A DNA stretch of 64,000 bases, taken from contig CM026562.1 of NCBI GenBank assembly GCA_015143295.1, positions 14,908,041 through 14,972,040 on the forward strand. Reading direction: 5' to 3'. The notes under the pieces were generated by a model. That model saw only the letters and a list, made by a program, of their open reading frames with translations. It did not search any database and was not told where the DNA came from. This DNA comes from Tetracentron sinense. Taxonomy: Eukaryota > Streptophyta > Magnoliopsida > Trochodendrales > Trochodendraceae. This document shows, one piece after another, positions 23,330 to 34,246 of this stretch. The translations under genes and the position numbers were made by a program. Each line of letters starts with the position of its first letter. Within the stretch, counting starts at the first letter, position 1.

Positions 23330-26300
23330 TTAAACAAATAAATGAAGGTACTTTTCTCGCACTTCGGGTTCTCGTTCCCAAGTAGCTTCCTCCCTTAAAT
23401 GGTGTTGCCATCTTACCAAGACCAAGGAAACGGTCTTGTTGCGCTAGACTTGATCTCGCCTATCCAAGATCTGCACCGGTTGTTCAACTAGGGTGAGGTC
23501 CTCTCGGATCTCTATCGGATCAAGCTCGATGACATGAGAAGGATCCGGGATATACTTCTGGAGCATAGAGACATGGAATACATTATGGACCGCCGCCATG
23601 TGAGCGGGCAAAGCGACACGGTAAGCCACCTCGCCAACTCGAGTAATGATCTCGAACGGACCCACATATCTCGGGCTAAGCTTGCCTCTCTTCCCGAATC
23701 GCATAACACCCTTGGTCGGTGAAATCTTGACAAAAACAAAGTCACCGACTCGGAATTCAAGATCCCTCCTTCGGTTGTCGGCATAGCTTTTCTGTCTGTC
23801 CTGTGCGGTCTTCAACCTCTCCCATATAACCTTGACCCTATCCGCGGTTCGTTCAATCAACTCGGGGCCCAAAATCTTTCTTTCTCCAACTTCATCCCAA
23901 TACAAGGGAGATCTACAACTTCTTCCGTATAAGGCTTCAAAAGGTGCCATTTGTATGCTTGCTTGATAACTGTTATTGTAGGCGAATTCCACCAAAGGTA
24001 GGTGATCCTCCCAACTTCCTTTAAAATCCAACATACAAGCTCGGAGCATGTCTTCTATCACTTGATTCACCCTCTCTGTTTGCCCATCGGTCTGTGGATG
24101 GAAGGCCGTGCTAAAGTCTAGTCGGGAACCCATGGCATCCTGAAAACTTTTCCAAAACCTGGATGTGAATCTTGGATCCCGGTCTTAGACAATGCTCACT
24201 GGTACTCCATGCAATGGGACTATCTCTTTGATGTACAAGGCAGCTAACTGATTTGAGTTGAATGTAGTCTGGTACGGTAAGAAATGGGCGGACTTCGTGA
24301 GTCTGTCAACAACAACCCATATCGCATCAGTCTTTCTAACTGTCTTTGGCAACCCCACAATGAAGTCCATAGAGATATGTTTCCATTTCCACTCGGGAAT
24401 AGGGAGAGACTGCAACAGACCCGCCGGTCTCCTGTGCTCGGCCTTGACTTGTTGGCACACCAAGCATCGGGACACATACTCCGCTATTTCTCGCTTCATG
24501 TTTCGCCACCAAAAGTGCTTCTTCAAGTCCCTACACATCTTGGTACCCCCGGGGTGAACGGTGTACTTGGACCGGTGAGCCTCGTACAAGATTTCTCGTT
24601 TAAGCTTCTCATCGGCTGGGACACATACTCTTTCCTTGAAAGTGATAATCCCATCATCCCTCACCGCAAAATCCTTGCTGCCACTTTTAACTGACTAGTC
24701 TCGGCAAGACAGTAGCTCGGCATCCATTCCCTGCAACTCCCTTGTCATGCTCAGGATATATGGCCTAACTGTAATATTAGCCATTACTGGCCCAAAAGTA
24801 GGGAGACTAAAACTGATGTCGAGGTTGGATGCATCTTCTAACAACCTCCATTCCCTCAACATCATGTGCGCCAAAAGTCCAGTGGGCTTCCGGCTAAGAG
24901 CATCGGCTACTACGTTCGCCTTACCCGGATGATATTGAATGGAACATTCGTAGTCTTTCAAAAACTCTACCCATCTCCTCTGCCTTAAATTCAATTCCTT
25001 TTAGGAGAACAGGTACCTCAAGCTTTTATGATCTGTGAATACGTCGAACTGTTCCCCATAGAGATAATGTCGCCAAATCTTCAAGGCAAACACAACTGCG
25101 GCGAGCTCTAAATCGTGAGTGGGATAATTCTTCTCATGATCTTTCAATTGCCTGGAGGCGTAAGCAATGACTTTGCCGTGCTGCATAAGTACACATCCCA
25201 ACCCCACATGCGAGGCATCACTGTAAACCACAAAACCACCACTCCCGGATGGCACAGTAAGGACGGGGGCCGTGGTGAGGCGTTTCTTCAACTCCTGAAA
25301 GCTCACTTCGCATTTGTCGCTCCAACTAAACTTGGCATTCTTCCTCGTCAAGTAAGTGAGAGGTGCAGCCAAACTGGAGAATCCCTCCACAAACTTCCGA
25401 TAGTAGCCTGCCAGCTCGAGAAAACTACGTATCTCCATGACGCTCTTGGGTCTCTCCCATCTCATAACTGCCTCTATCTTTGCCGGGTCAATAGAAATGC
25501 CCTCGGCCGACACTACGTGGCCTAGGAACGCCACCTTTTCCAACCAAAATTTGAACTTGCTTAACTTAGCGTATAGCCTATGCTCTCTCAACATCTCTAG
25601 AGCAAGATGAAGGTCTCGTGCGTGATCTTCCCGTGTCTGGGAATAGACCAAAATGTCATCTATGAACACAATCACACATCGATCCAAGTACGATCGGAAC
25701 ACCCGGTTCATCAAATCCATGAACGCCGCCGGTGCATTCGTCAGCCCAAAAGGTATGACAAGGAACTCGAATTGCCCATACCGAGTCCTGAAAGCCGACT
25801 TCGGAACATCTTCCGCCTTGATCTTTAACTGATGATACCCCGATCTAAGATCAATCTTGGAGAAGAATCTCGCTCCCTTCAGTTGGTCGAACAAGTCGTC
25901 TATCCGAGGCAAAGGATAACGATTCTTAATAGTCACCTTGTTCAACTGCCGGTAATCTATGCACATTCTCATTAACCCGTCTTTCTTTTTCACAAAGAGG
26001 ACCGGAGCTCCCCATGGTGACACACTTGGTCGGATGAAACCAAGTTGTTGTAGCTCCTCAATTTGCTTCTTCAATTCTCCAAGCTCTATTGGGGCCATTC
26101 TATACGGCGCCCTTGAAATCGGAGTGGTGCCTGGATTAAGCTCTATAGCGAACTCAATCTCCCGATCTGGAGGCAATCCAGGAAGTTCCTCTGGAAACAT
26201 ATCCAAGAACTCACTCACGACCGGGATGACCGAGGAGTTTTGTGCTTCTGGGTTTACTAAGCTCAAAGCTGCGAGGTGAGCAATGTCTCTTTCCCTCAGC

Positions 26301-26662
26301 TCTCAAAAGTGAAATGGCTTAACTCCCATCGGCTCGAAGTTCACCATCTTCTCGAAACATGCCACATGTCCGTGGTGAGCCGATAGCCAATCCATACCGA
26401 GTATAACATCGAAATCTAAGTCTTGGAAGTCCTGGATGATGAGGTCGGCTAACAACTCATTCTGTCCCACTTGGACTACATAGTCCCTGTATATACGGTC
26501 CGTGTCCACCGACTTGCCGAGCGGTGTGGAGATGGTCAATTCATGCTTCAACTGACTGGACTTGGTTGAAAATCCTTTCGCAAAGCTAGGCGATACAAAG
26601 GAATGAGTGGATCCTGTGTCGATCAACACTCGGGCTAGGCATTCATTCACTAATAACGCGCC
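23330..26662 (-). pseudogene. Chromovirus B pol (protease-RT-RNase H-integrase-chromodomain)
   Basis: This is exon 2 of the Gag-Pol frame, starting at 26662 after the intron. The protease has [11 protein letters not shown] (about 26600). The RT has [10 protein letters not shown] and [10 protein letters not shown]. RNase H has VVYSDASH and TDHKSL. Integrase has a [11 protein letters not shown] zinc finger, MDFIVGLP, and [13 protein letters not shown] (about 24075). A chromodomain-like tail follows, closing with TAA at 23330-23332. Compared with A the frame is interrupted by stops near 26303, 25001, 24695, 24185 and 23444. Most are single-base changes and none lies at the same place as a stop in A. 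Domains are otherwise collinear and full length, so inactivation is by point mutation. Confidence 0.93.
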
Positions 26663-27440
26663 TGTGTGATTAATTAAATTCACGTTAATAGATTTCACAC
26701 ATAACACATAAGTATAGGTAGTGTAACGCCCCGAAATACCCACTAGGAGTTTAGGGATATTTTAGGTGTCACACTACGTACCTATCAAACCATCCTGTAA
26801 TGCACAAGATAAAATACAGTACTAACAATTATAATCAGAGCGCGGAAGCTAACATATATGCGGAAGCGTAAACAAATTTTCATTTCTTCTGATGATCCAA
26901 AATAGTATTCCAAGTTAACATAAATACAAGACATGTCTAAGTCTAAGGTGGACAGGCCCACCTATCAAAATATCAAAATACACAAGACCCTCTCATACTC
27001 TCCCCTCAACAGTAGCCGAGGTATGGCCACACATCGAGGTCTCGGTCCGCCTGAAACTGTAATGGAATAGCCGGCTCTCTCTCCTCTATATACTCTTCCT
27101 TGACCTAAGGCTCCAGGTCGAGGGCTCCCTCAATACCTGCCGACATGAAAGTACGGCTGAGCATGGAATACTCAGCGAGTACAAGCTACTAGCAGACCAT
27201 AACAATAATAAAACACACAATAGTAATATCATACAAGCAGTAATAGAAACATCACAAAAGAAACAGTATAAGGCATGATACAATACAAGCATCCTGACGT
27301 GCGTACATGAATGCGAAAACGCCGATAAAACTCATGCTTGAAAACCCCTGTCATGTCCCGGTATGCCTCGTAGAAATCATGTATGCGTGCATGCATGAAT
27401 GCATGATCATCATCTTGTAAACCTCCATCTCCTAACTTGT

Positions 27441-27850
27441 GAGCCAGAGGCTAGCACCCGAATCTCCCTGGGCTGCCAACCTCCTTGATATGCAATGCAT
27501 TTGTGAGCCAGAGGTTAGTACCCGAATGTCCCTGGGCTACCAACCTCCTTGTTATGAAATGCACTTATGAGCCAGAGGTTAGTACCCGAATGTCCCTGGG
27601 CTACCAACCTCCTTGTTATGAAATGCATGGTTTTCTTGTGAGCCAGAGGTTAGTACCCGAATGTCCCTGGGCTACCAACCTCCTTGACAATAGGTGATTT
27701 TTATTACTTGTTTAGTTTTCTTGTGAGCCAGAGGCTAGTACCCGAATGTCCCTGGGCTACCAACCTCCTTGACAACAGGTGTTTTAGGGGTTATCTTGTG
27801 AGCCAGAGGTTAGTACCCGAATTCTCCCTGGGCTACCAACCTCCTTGACA
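27441..27850 (-). repeat. LTR hairpin array in solo LTR (6 units)
   Basis: Units GAGCCAGAGGTTAGTACCCG..CCTGGGCTACCAACCTCCTTG at about 65-85 bp spacing. On the transcribed strand GAGGTT pairs with AACCTC or AGCCTC. Confidence 0.85.
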
Positions 27851-28836
27851 TGCAATATTTTCTTGCTGTTTATTATATGCACATGCTCTTGAAATCTCGG
27901 TTCATGCTATCATGCGTGCTCATGTGCGTGCCAATAATAACAATCGTGGGAATGCGCTTAACAAAAGAGATATGGCATTACAATTCAATTCATAATATTA
28001 GAATAGGTAACTTAAGTAATTCACATGACATTGGATCAATTCATCGTCTATAAGAACACATGCATAAAACCTATTTCCATTTCCTTCATCTAAGTCGTTT
28101 ACTCATAGTTTAGGCATTTTGTTAAACACAACACATGCAATGTTTCTTAATAATTCATCTTGTTCTCTTTAGCGCATATTTTCCATCCAAACATCAAGGT
28201 AAGTTCATTATTGGTAAAATACCCCTCCACCATTTCCATCACACACATCACACAACATACTTCTCGGCATCCAATCGCCACATCCAAAATTCCATCCACA
28301 CATCCACCTTTTTCCATTATCTTGTTTATATTTAATGGGGGATAACACATTTCATAAGGAGGAAAACATAATATAAAGAATCACATTTTTATATGGAAAA
28401 CCTAGATTTATTGCTAGGGTAAGTTAGTGGGTGTACTAACCTTAGATCAAGGTTTGATCCTTGGTAGAAACCTTGATTGAAGTTCCAACTTGAAAGAAGA
28501 ACACCTTTGCTTGAAGGAGACTTGAGTTGGGGAAGAAACCCCTTTCAAAAACGTGCTTGGGTTGCTGCCCTAGCTTGGGGAACGCTCTCCACGAGTGCTT
28601 GAGCCATGATCTTGGAGTAAAACCGGACTTGAAGTGATCTAGGGTCTCAAAACCCCTTTGATTCTTCTCCAAAAGCAAAACCCTAGCTTAGGAAACCCTT
28701 TCTCCTCTCTTCTAATTCCCCAAATCCTCTAAGTGTTGAGAATGAGCCCTAAAGGCTCGGGTTAAACTCTTAAGGTAAGAGTGAACCGACCAAAAGACCA
28801 TAATACCCTTACTGAAATTTCTGCAAAAACACGAGT

Positions 28837-29215
28837 GCCGAACACGTTGTGCTGTGAATAGTGCCAAACACGTTGTGCTGTGAATAGTGCCGAACACGTT
28901 GTGCTGTGAATAGTGTCAAACACGTTGTGCTGTGAATAGTGCCAAACACGTTGTGCTGTGAATAGTGCCAAACACGTTGTGCTGTGAATAGTGCTGAACA
29001 CGTTGTGCTGTGAATAGTGCTGAATACGTTGTGCTGTGAAGGGTGCCGAACACGTTGTGCTGTGAAGGGTGCCGAACACGTTGTGCTGTGAATAGTGCTG
29101 AACACGTTGTGCTGTGAATAGTACCGAGTACGTTGTGCTGTGAATGGTGCCGAGTACGTTGTGCTGTGAATAGTGCCGAACATGTTGTGCTGTGAAGGGT
29201 GCCGAACCCGTTGTC
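28837..29215 (-). repeat. 26-bp minisatellite with ACGTG core (about 14 units)
   Basis: Unit GCCGAACACGTTGTGCTGTG plus AATAGT, repeated about 14 times with few variants, followed to about 29400 by a degenerate tail of ACGTTGT words. Each unit holds ACGTG on one strand, the core recognised by plant bZIP factors. The open frames across it are repeat translations. Confidence 0.93.
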
Positions 29216-29776
29216 ACGTTGTGTTGTGCATAGTGCTGAGCTCGTTGTCCGTTGTCTTATGTACAACGTGCCCGTCGTGAGCTGTACAACGTACACGTTG
29301 TTTGCTGTACAACGTACATGTTGTCTGCTGCACGACGTACCCGTTGTCTGTTGCACAACGGATGCACAACGTATACGTTATCAGAGCTAGAGCTACGTTA
29401 TCAGAGTACGTTGTCTATGCGTTGTCTGTGCCTTATCAGAGCACGTTGTCAAAGCTACGTCCTTAGTGCCTTCCGAGCTACGATTGCCTGCAGGTCCAGA
29501 CTGTTTTAGCCATATCTTTTGACTCGTTCTTCCGATTTTGACGATTCAACTTGCGTTGGGTTCGTACTTCGAAAAGAAACATTTCTGATGTTTCAAAATT
29601 TCCAATTTCTCTCTTATTTATTAATTAGACTACAAAAACGGCCAATTAGCTACGAAGGTGCTATTCATTAAGGATGAAAATGTCCGGGGTGCTACAGGTA
29701 GTATGTCATACATATAAGCAATCACATCACATAATAGAAGCCAATTACAACTCAAAAATTTAGCATGATAGCGTAC

Positions 29777-30233
29777 CTTGCACGACATCGTCAGATGCAG
29801 GTGCATCCCGTTCCGATAAGGCAAAGACCTACCCCTGGCCTGCCCTGCGAGGCGGTGGAGTGGATAACGTGGGTCGTGAAGGCCTAGACGCAGAAGCTTG
29901 TGAGGATCCCGGCTGGGAATCCTGTCGAACTGGGGGCCTACTCCCCTGGGGTTGGATAGGCTGCAGCTGCCTGCGTGGGCAATCCCTGACCATGTGATTC
30001 ACATCTCCACAGTGAAAGCACCCACCCGAAATCCGCCGACATTCACCAATCCGGTGACTCCGACCACAATAGGAGCACTCCTCAAATGCTGATGAGGATG
30101 AAGGTGGAACATATCGGGTGGCCTGTGAAAGTGTGGGATGAGGTACCGGTGTAGTGGTAGGCCGAGATACCTGTGATGTCAAGGGAGGCCTCTGTGACCG
30201 TATCGGCTTGGATGCCTGATATGGGGCTGCCCT
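29777..30233 (-). pseudogene. Chromovirus B gag, C-terminal part with zinc knuckle
   Basis: Continuation of B gag on the near side of A. It carries a CSYCGRSHRIGEC motif and then the CX2CX4HX4C knuckle CFHCGDVNHMVRDC (nucleic-acid binding), followed by a Pro/Ser/Gln-rich stretch. It ends at the gag-pro donor (29777), with Val-Phe-Ala-Leu-Ser-Glu just before. A is inserted between this and the N-terminal part at 40112-40886; 30234-30238 is the left copy of A's target duplication. Confidence 0.9.
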
Positions 30234-30449
30234 AGCCCTGTAGCACCCCGGACTTTTTCATCCTTAATGAATAGCACCTTCGTAGCTAATTGGCCGTGTT
30301 TGTAGTCTAATTAATAAATAAAGGAGAAATCGGAAATTCCGAAACATCAGAAATGTTCGTTTTCGAAAGACGGATCCAACGCAAGTTGAATCGTCAAAAT
30401 CCGACGAGCGAGTCAAAAGATATGGTCAAAACAGTCCAGACATACAGAG

Positions 30450-30640
30450 AACCGATCGCTCGGTCCAGTCAGCGATCGATCGGTCCATAACCGATCGATC
30501 GGTAGCTATCGCACGGTCAGAAATTTTGTATGGGGAAATTTTCCAGAGAGTGAGTTTTTGACCGGTCGATCGGTCATAAACACTGATCGCTCGGTAGGCA
30601 ACCGATCGATCGGTCATAACCACCGATCGCTCGGTCTTCG
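30450..30640 (+). promoter_or_regulatory. U3 palindromic cassette of A 5' LTR
   Basis: Eight near-palindromes in 190 bp, including the perfect 14-mer ACCGATCGATCGGT three times, plus ACCGATCGCTCGGT and ACCGGTCGATCGGT types. The cassette lies directly upstream of the inferred transcription start. Confidence 0.6.
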
Positions 30641-31480
30641 CGTTTTTGCAGAAATTTCAGTACGGGCCTTTTCACCTTTTGGGTGTTAAACCCTTACCCA
30701 TAAGGGTTTGCTCGACCCTTTGAGCCCTCATTCACAACCTTTAGACATTTTGAGAGCTAGAGAGTGAGAAGAAGAGGGTTTTGACCTAGGGTTTCCATTG
30801 AGGAAGAAATCAAAGGGGTGGACCATCCTAGGTCGTCCTCAAACTTGGATTTGCTTCAAGTTCAAGGCTTGGATTCTCCAAATCCAACCTCAAGCTCGTG
30901 TGGAGTACCTCTTCCAAGCTAGGGCAGCGTTTCTACATCATCCTCAATGATTTTCTTTCCCTTTTCAAGGTTAGTACACTCTCCCTAGTTACTTTGGTAA
31001 TAACCTAGGATTTTTCTAAGTAAATATGTGTTGGATCTTCCCCATTGCTCCCTTGTGTTGGTATATGCTAAATCCCTTAAACATAAACAAGATAATACAA
31101 ACAAATGGTGGAATGTATGAATGGATGAGGAGTGGAGGTGATTGGATGCCATGTTGTGATGTGTTCAATGATGGAAAAAATGGTGGAAGGGCATATTACG
31201 CATAATGAACACACCCCAAGTGTTTGATGAAATGTTCGAATGAGAAAATATGAAATAACTAAAGGTAAAAAGGTTGAATACCACATATTTGATAGAATGC
31301 ATGAATAAACTAAGATTTGAAAGCACGAGTCACATAAATGTTCCCCATTTGGCAAGTTGTATGCATGTGTTTATTTTGCTTCTTAAATTCTCATGTGAGT
31401 TGGGAAATTTTAAAATGCTATATGTCATCATAATTTCACGATTGCTATGCACGAGCACATATGTAGATGGAGGATATTGT

Positions 31481-32010
31481 CAAGGAGGTTGGTAGCCCAG
31501 GATTATGCGGGTGCTAACCTCTGGCTCATAAGAAACGTATTGCATTGTCAAGGGGGTTGGTAGCCCAGGGATCATGCGGGTGCTAACCCCTGGCTCATAA
31601 GAAAGGACTCGGAAATGTTGCACTGTCAAGGAGGTTGGTAGCCCCGGTTAAGGGTGCTAACCTCTGGCTCATAAGAAAGGAATGGTATTGTCAAGGAGGT
31701 TAGTAGCCCCGGTTAAGGGTGCTAACCTCTGACTCATAAGAAAGGAAATGATATTGTCAAGGAGGTTGGTAGCCCCGGTTAAGGGTGCTAACCTCTGGCT
31801 CATAAGAAAGGAAAAGGTATTGTACTGTCAAGGAGGCTGGTAGCCCAGGGATGTGCGGGTGCTAGCCTCTGGCTCATAAGAAGTGTATTGTACTGTCAAG
31901 GGGGTTGGTAGCCCAGGGATGTGCGGGTGCTAACCCCTGGCTCATAAGAAAGGGATTGTACTGTCAAGGAGGTTGGTAGCCCAGGGATATGCGGGTGCTA
32001 ACCTCTGGCT
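31481..32010 (+). repeat. LTR hairpin array in A 5' LTR (8 units)
   Basis: Units of 66-76 bp: CAAGGAGGTTGGTAGCCC, a variable loop, then GGGTGCTAACCTCTGG. The arm pairs are GAGGTT/AACCTC (most units), GGGGTT/AACCCC (units 2 and 7) and GAGGCT/AGCCTC (unit 6). The array lies inside the candidate leader intron. Confidence 0.92.
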
Positions 32011-32676
32011 CATAAGAAATATTAAAAGGGCAACTCAAAGAGGAATTGTATGATGCATAGATATGTTTTAGTTTCATAATAATTATGAATTGATAAAATG
32101 TTTATGTATGAGGTTGCTAGAAATGATTATGAACTATACTCCTCCCATTTCTTGTATATGATGTTGTTCGTTATTACCATTGTTAGTTAGGGGCTTGCAC
32201 TCGCTGAGTACTCCATGCTCAGCCGTACTTTCATGTCGGCAGGTACCCGAGTCCCTCTCGACATTTGTGATCCGGGTCCTTGGATAGAGGAGGACTATGG
32301 CGAGGAGGAACCTTATGAGGATCTAGTAGTCGAGCCTCAGGCGGAGGCGAGAGACTTAGACCATTGGCCCCACGGGGATGACTATTGAGCGAGACAGAGT
32401 TGTATTTTGTCTTTTGTATTTTGTTAGGTGGGCCTGTCCACCTTAGACTTAGACGTGTTTTGTATTTATGTTAACTTGGAATACTACTGTTTAGATCATT
32501 ATAAAGAAAAGAAAATTTTAGTTTTCGCTTCCGCAAATTATGTTTAGCTTCCGCGCTCTGATTATCATATTTAGTACCTTATTTATCTTGTTCATTACAG
32601 GATGGTTTGGCAGGTTTGTATAGTCCACCTAAAGTATCCCTAAACTCCTAGGGGGTATTTTGGGGCATGACAGAGG

Positions 32677-32688
32677 TGGTATCAGAGC
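32677..32688 (+). other. Primer binding site of A (initiator Met tRNA)
   Basis: TGGTATCAGAGC, complementary to the 3' end of plant initiator tRNA-Met, 4 nt after the LTR. The same spacing is found in B and G. Confidence 0.92.
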
Positions 32689-33009
32689 TCTAGGCATTAA
32701 AGTCCCTAGGGTCGCTTAGTACTAGATACCATAATTGAACAAAGCATTAGGTGTAGGAAAGAGTTGTATTCCAAGTATAGACTAACAAGTTAGTCTTAGT
32801 CAAAATAGGTTGAACTTCAACCAAACTTAGAATCCTACGCTAGGAACACGACATGTATGTTATGATATGATGTTGTATACCATGTGTGCATAAATTGTGT
32901 TGTGCTTATTAAATATGTCTGATGAATATGTATTAAGTGAATTACGAAAGTGTATTAAATGCGTATCCAAGTTAGACTCATGTGGTACTGTCGTTCTCAG
33001 GATCACATC

Positions 33010-34246
33010 ATGAGACGCGGTGCTCGGGGTCGCGGATACAATACGAGGGGAAGCGGAAGTGATGCCCCTTCCGGTGACGAGCAACCCGATTTTGCCCAAG
33101 CTTTTGCATCTATAGCCGAGACTTTGGCTATGTTAGCAGCAAGGCCGGTTGCTGTTACTCCTTCTACACCTCCGCCACCTCCAGCACACCATGCTTCAGG
33201 ATTGGAGGCATTTAGGAGATTGCGTCCTCCTACCTTCTTCGGTACTACTGACCCCATGGTCGCCGAGGCATGGGTGATGCAATTGGAAAAGATTTTTAGA
33301 GCGCTCCACTGCACGGATGAACAGAGAGTGGACTGGGCCACCTTCGTGATGGAAGGTGCGGCCGAGCATTGGTGGAGAGCCGCACAGAGACAGAGGGAGT
33401 CCACCAGGGCGGGGGAGCCGTGGACATGGCCGAAATTTTTGGATGTCTTCTATAAGCAGTATTTTCCAGCAGCTGTCAAAGAACAGAAGGAGATTGAATT
33501 CATGACTCTTGAACAAGGAGAGTTGAGTGTGGCCGATTATGAGGCTACCTTCGTGGAGTTATCGAGATTCGCACCTCACCTAATTGCATCAGAGCATATG
33601 CGAGTCAGGAAATTTGAGCGGGGATTGAAACCCTCCATTAGAGACAGGGTCTCGATGTTCCAGGTGGCTACCTGGGGAGAGGTTGTGAGCAAGGCGAAGC
33701 TTGCCGAGAAGAATTCGGAAGAATTCTTCAAGAGAAGGGATGTGGCTCGAGGCCAATCGAGTAGTTTGGGGTCGGCAGGAAAGAGGGCTAGGGCAGCCCC
33801 ATATCAGGCATCCAAGCCAATATGGTCACAGAGGCCTCCCTTGACATCATAGGTATCTCGGCCTACCACTACACCGGTACCTCGTCCCACACTTTCACAG
33901 GCCACCCAATATGTTCCACCTTCATCCTCATCAGCATTTGAGGAGTGCTCCTATTGTGGTCGGAGTCACCGGATTGGTGAATGTCGGAGGATTTTGGGTG
34001 GGTGCTTTCACTGTGGAGATGTGAATCACATGGTCAGGGATTGCCCACGCAGGCAGCTGCAGCCTATCCAACCCCAGGGGAGTAGGCCCCCAGTTCGACA
34101 GGATTCCCAACCGGGATCCTCACAGGCTTCTGCGTCTAGGCCTTCACGACCCACATTATCCACTCCACCGCCTCGTAGGGCAAACCAGGGTCAGGTTTTT
34201 GCCTTATCGGAACGGGATGCACGTGCATCTGACGATGTCGTGCAAG
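33010..34246 (+). pseudogene. Chromovirus A gag (capsid-nucleocapsid), one stop
   Basis: Gag forms the cytoplasmic virus-like particle that packages element RNA. I choose the ATG at 33010 (MRRGARGRGYN, a basic start); the frame is also open upstream to 32959. The capsid region includes WVMQLEKIF and the FYKQYF and DYEATFVELSRFAP blocks typical of plant gypsy gag. The nucleocapsid has one CX2CX4HX4C knuckle (CFHCGDVNHMVRDC, about 34006-34048) after a CSYCGRSHRIGEC motif. A TAG at 33850-33852 stands where B has a Gln codon (C to T). The coding exon ends at the intron donor 34246; unspliced, it would run five more codons to a TAA at 34261-34263. Confidence 0.93.

Larger units (their letters stand above)
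26722..29696 (-). mobile_element. Chromovirus solo LTR inside B's gag-pro intron, TSD GGTAG
   Basis: TGTAACGCCCCG (26722) to GGGGTGCTACA (29696), with the perfect duplication GGTAG at 26717-26721 and 29697-29701. Length 2975 bp and no internal region. It contains the acceptor-like site near 26800, dyad (27157-27175), six-unit hairpin array (27441-27850) and a 26-bp ACGT minisatellite (28837-29215) where other LTRs carry the GATCG cassette. In those features it is a mosaic between the A/B/C type and the G type. Confidence 0.93.
26663..29776 (-). other. gag-pro intron of B, enlarged by a solo LTR
   Basis: The donor CAAG|GTACGC is at 29777/29776 and the acceptor CACACAG|GCGCG at 26663/26662 (minus strand). 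Without the nested solo LTR and its TSD the intron is about 134 nt, AT-rich, with TATTAACG as a possible branch site. Removing it joins Val-Val-Gln-Gly to Ala-Leu-Leu-Val, the expected gag-protease bridge. Without splicing, Gag would stop five codons into the intron. Confidence 0.65.
30239..32672 (+). repeat. A 5' LTR
   Basis: 2434 bp, TGTAGCACCCCGG to GGGCATGACA. Order: palindromic cassette (30450-30640), leader start (CATAAGGGTTTGC near 30700), donor-like CAAG|GTTAGTA (30969/30970), hairpin array (31481-32010), dyad (32204-32222), acceptor-like TTCATTACAG (32600) and a short U5. Confidence 0.96.

Noticed and set aside
25115..25525. Open frames antisense to pol (also 45569-46721, 57212-57976 and 35519-35929)
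   Set aside because: They are shadow frames of well-conserved pol coding sequence on the other strand and show no family of their own.
28762..29356. Several overlapping minus-strand open frames of 100-150 codons (also at 56009-56589 and 62518-63132)
   Set aside because: They translate the 26-bp minisatellite in different frames; the peptides are pure repeats (HYSQHN-like) with no domain.
31481..32010. Regularly spaced repeats resembling a CRISPR array
   Set aside because: Spacers are nearly identical between units, the array is inside a plant LTR and is copied with the element.
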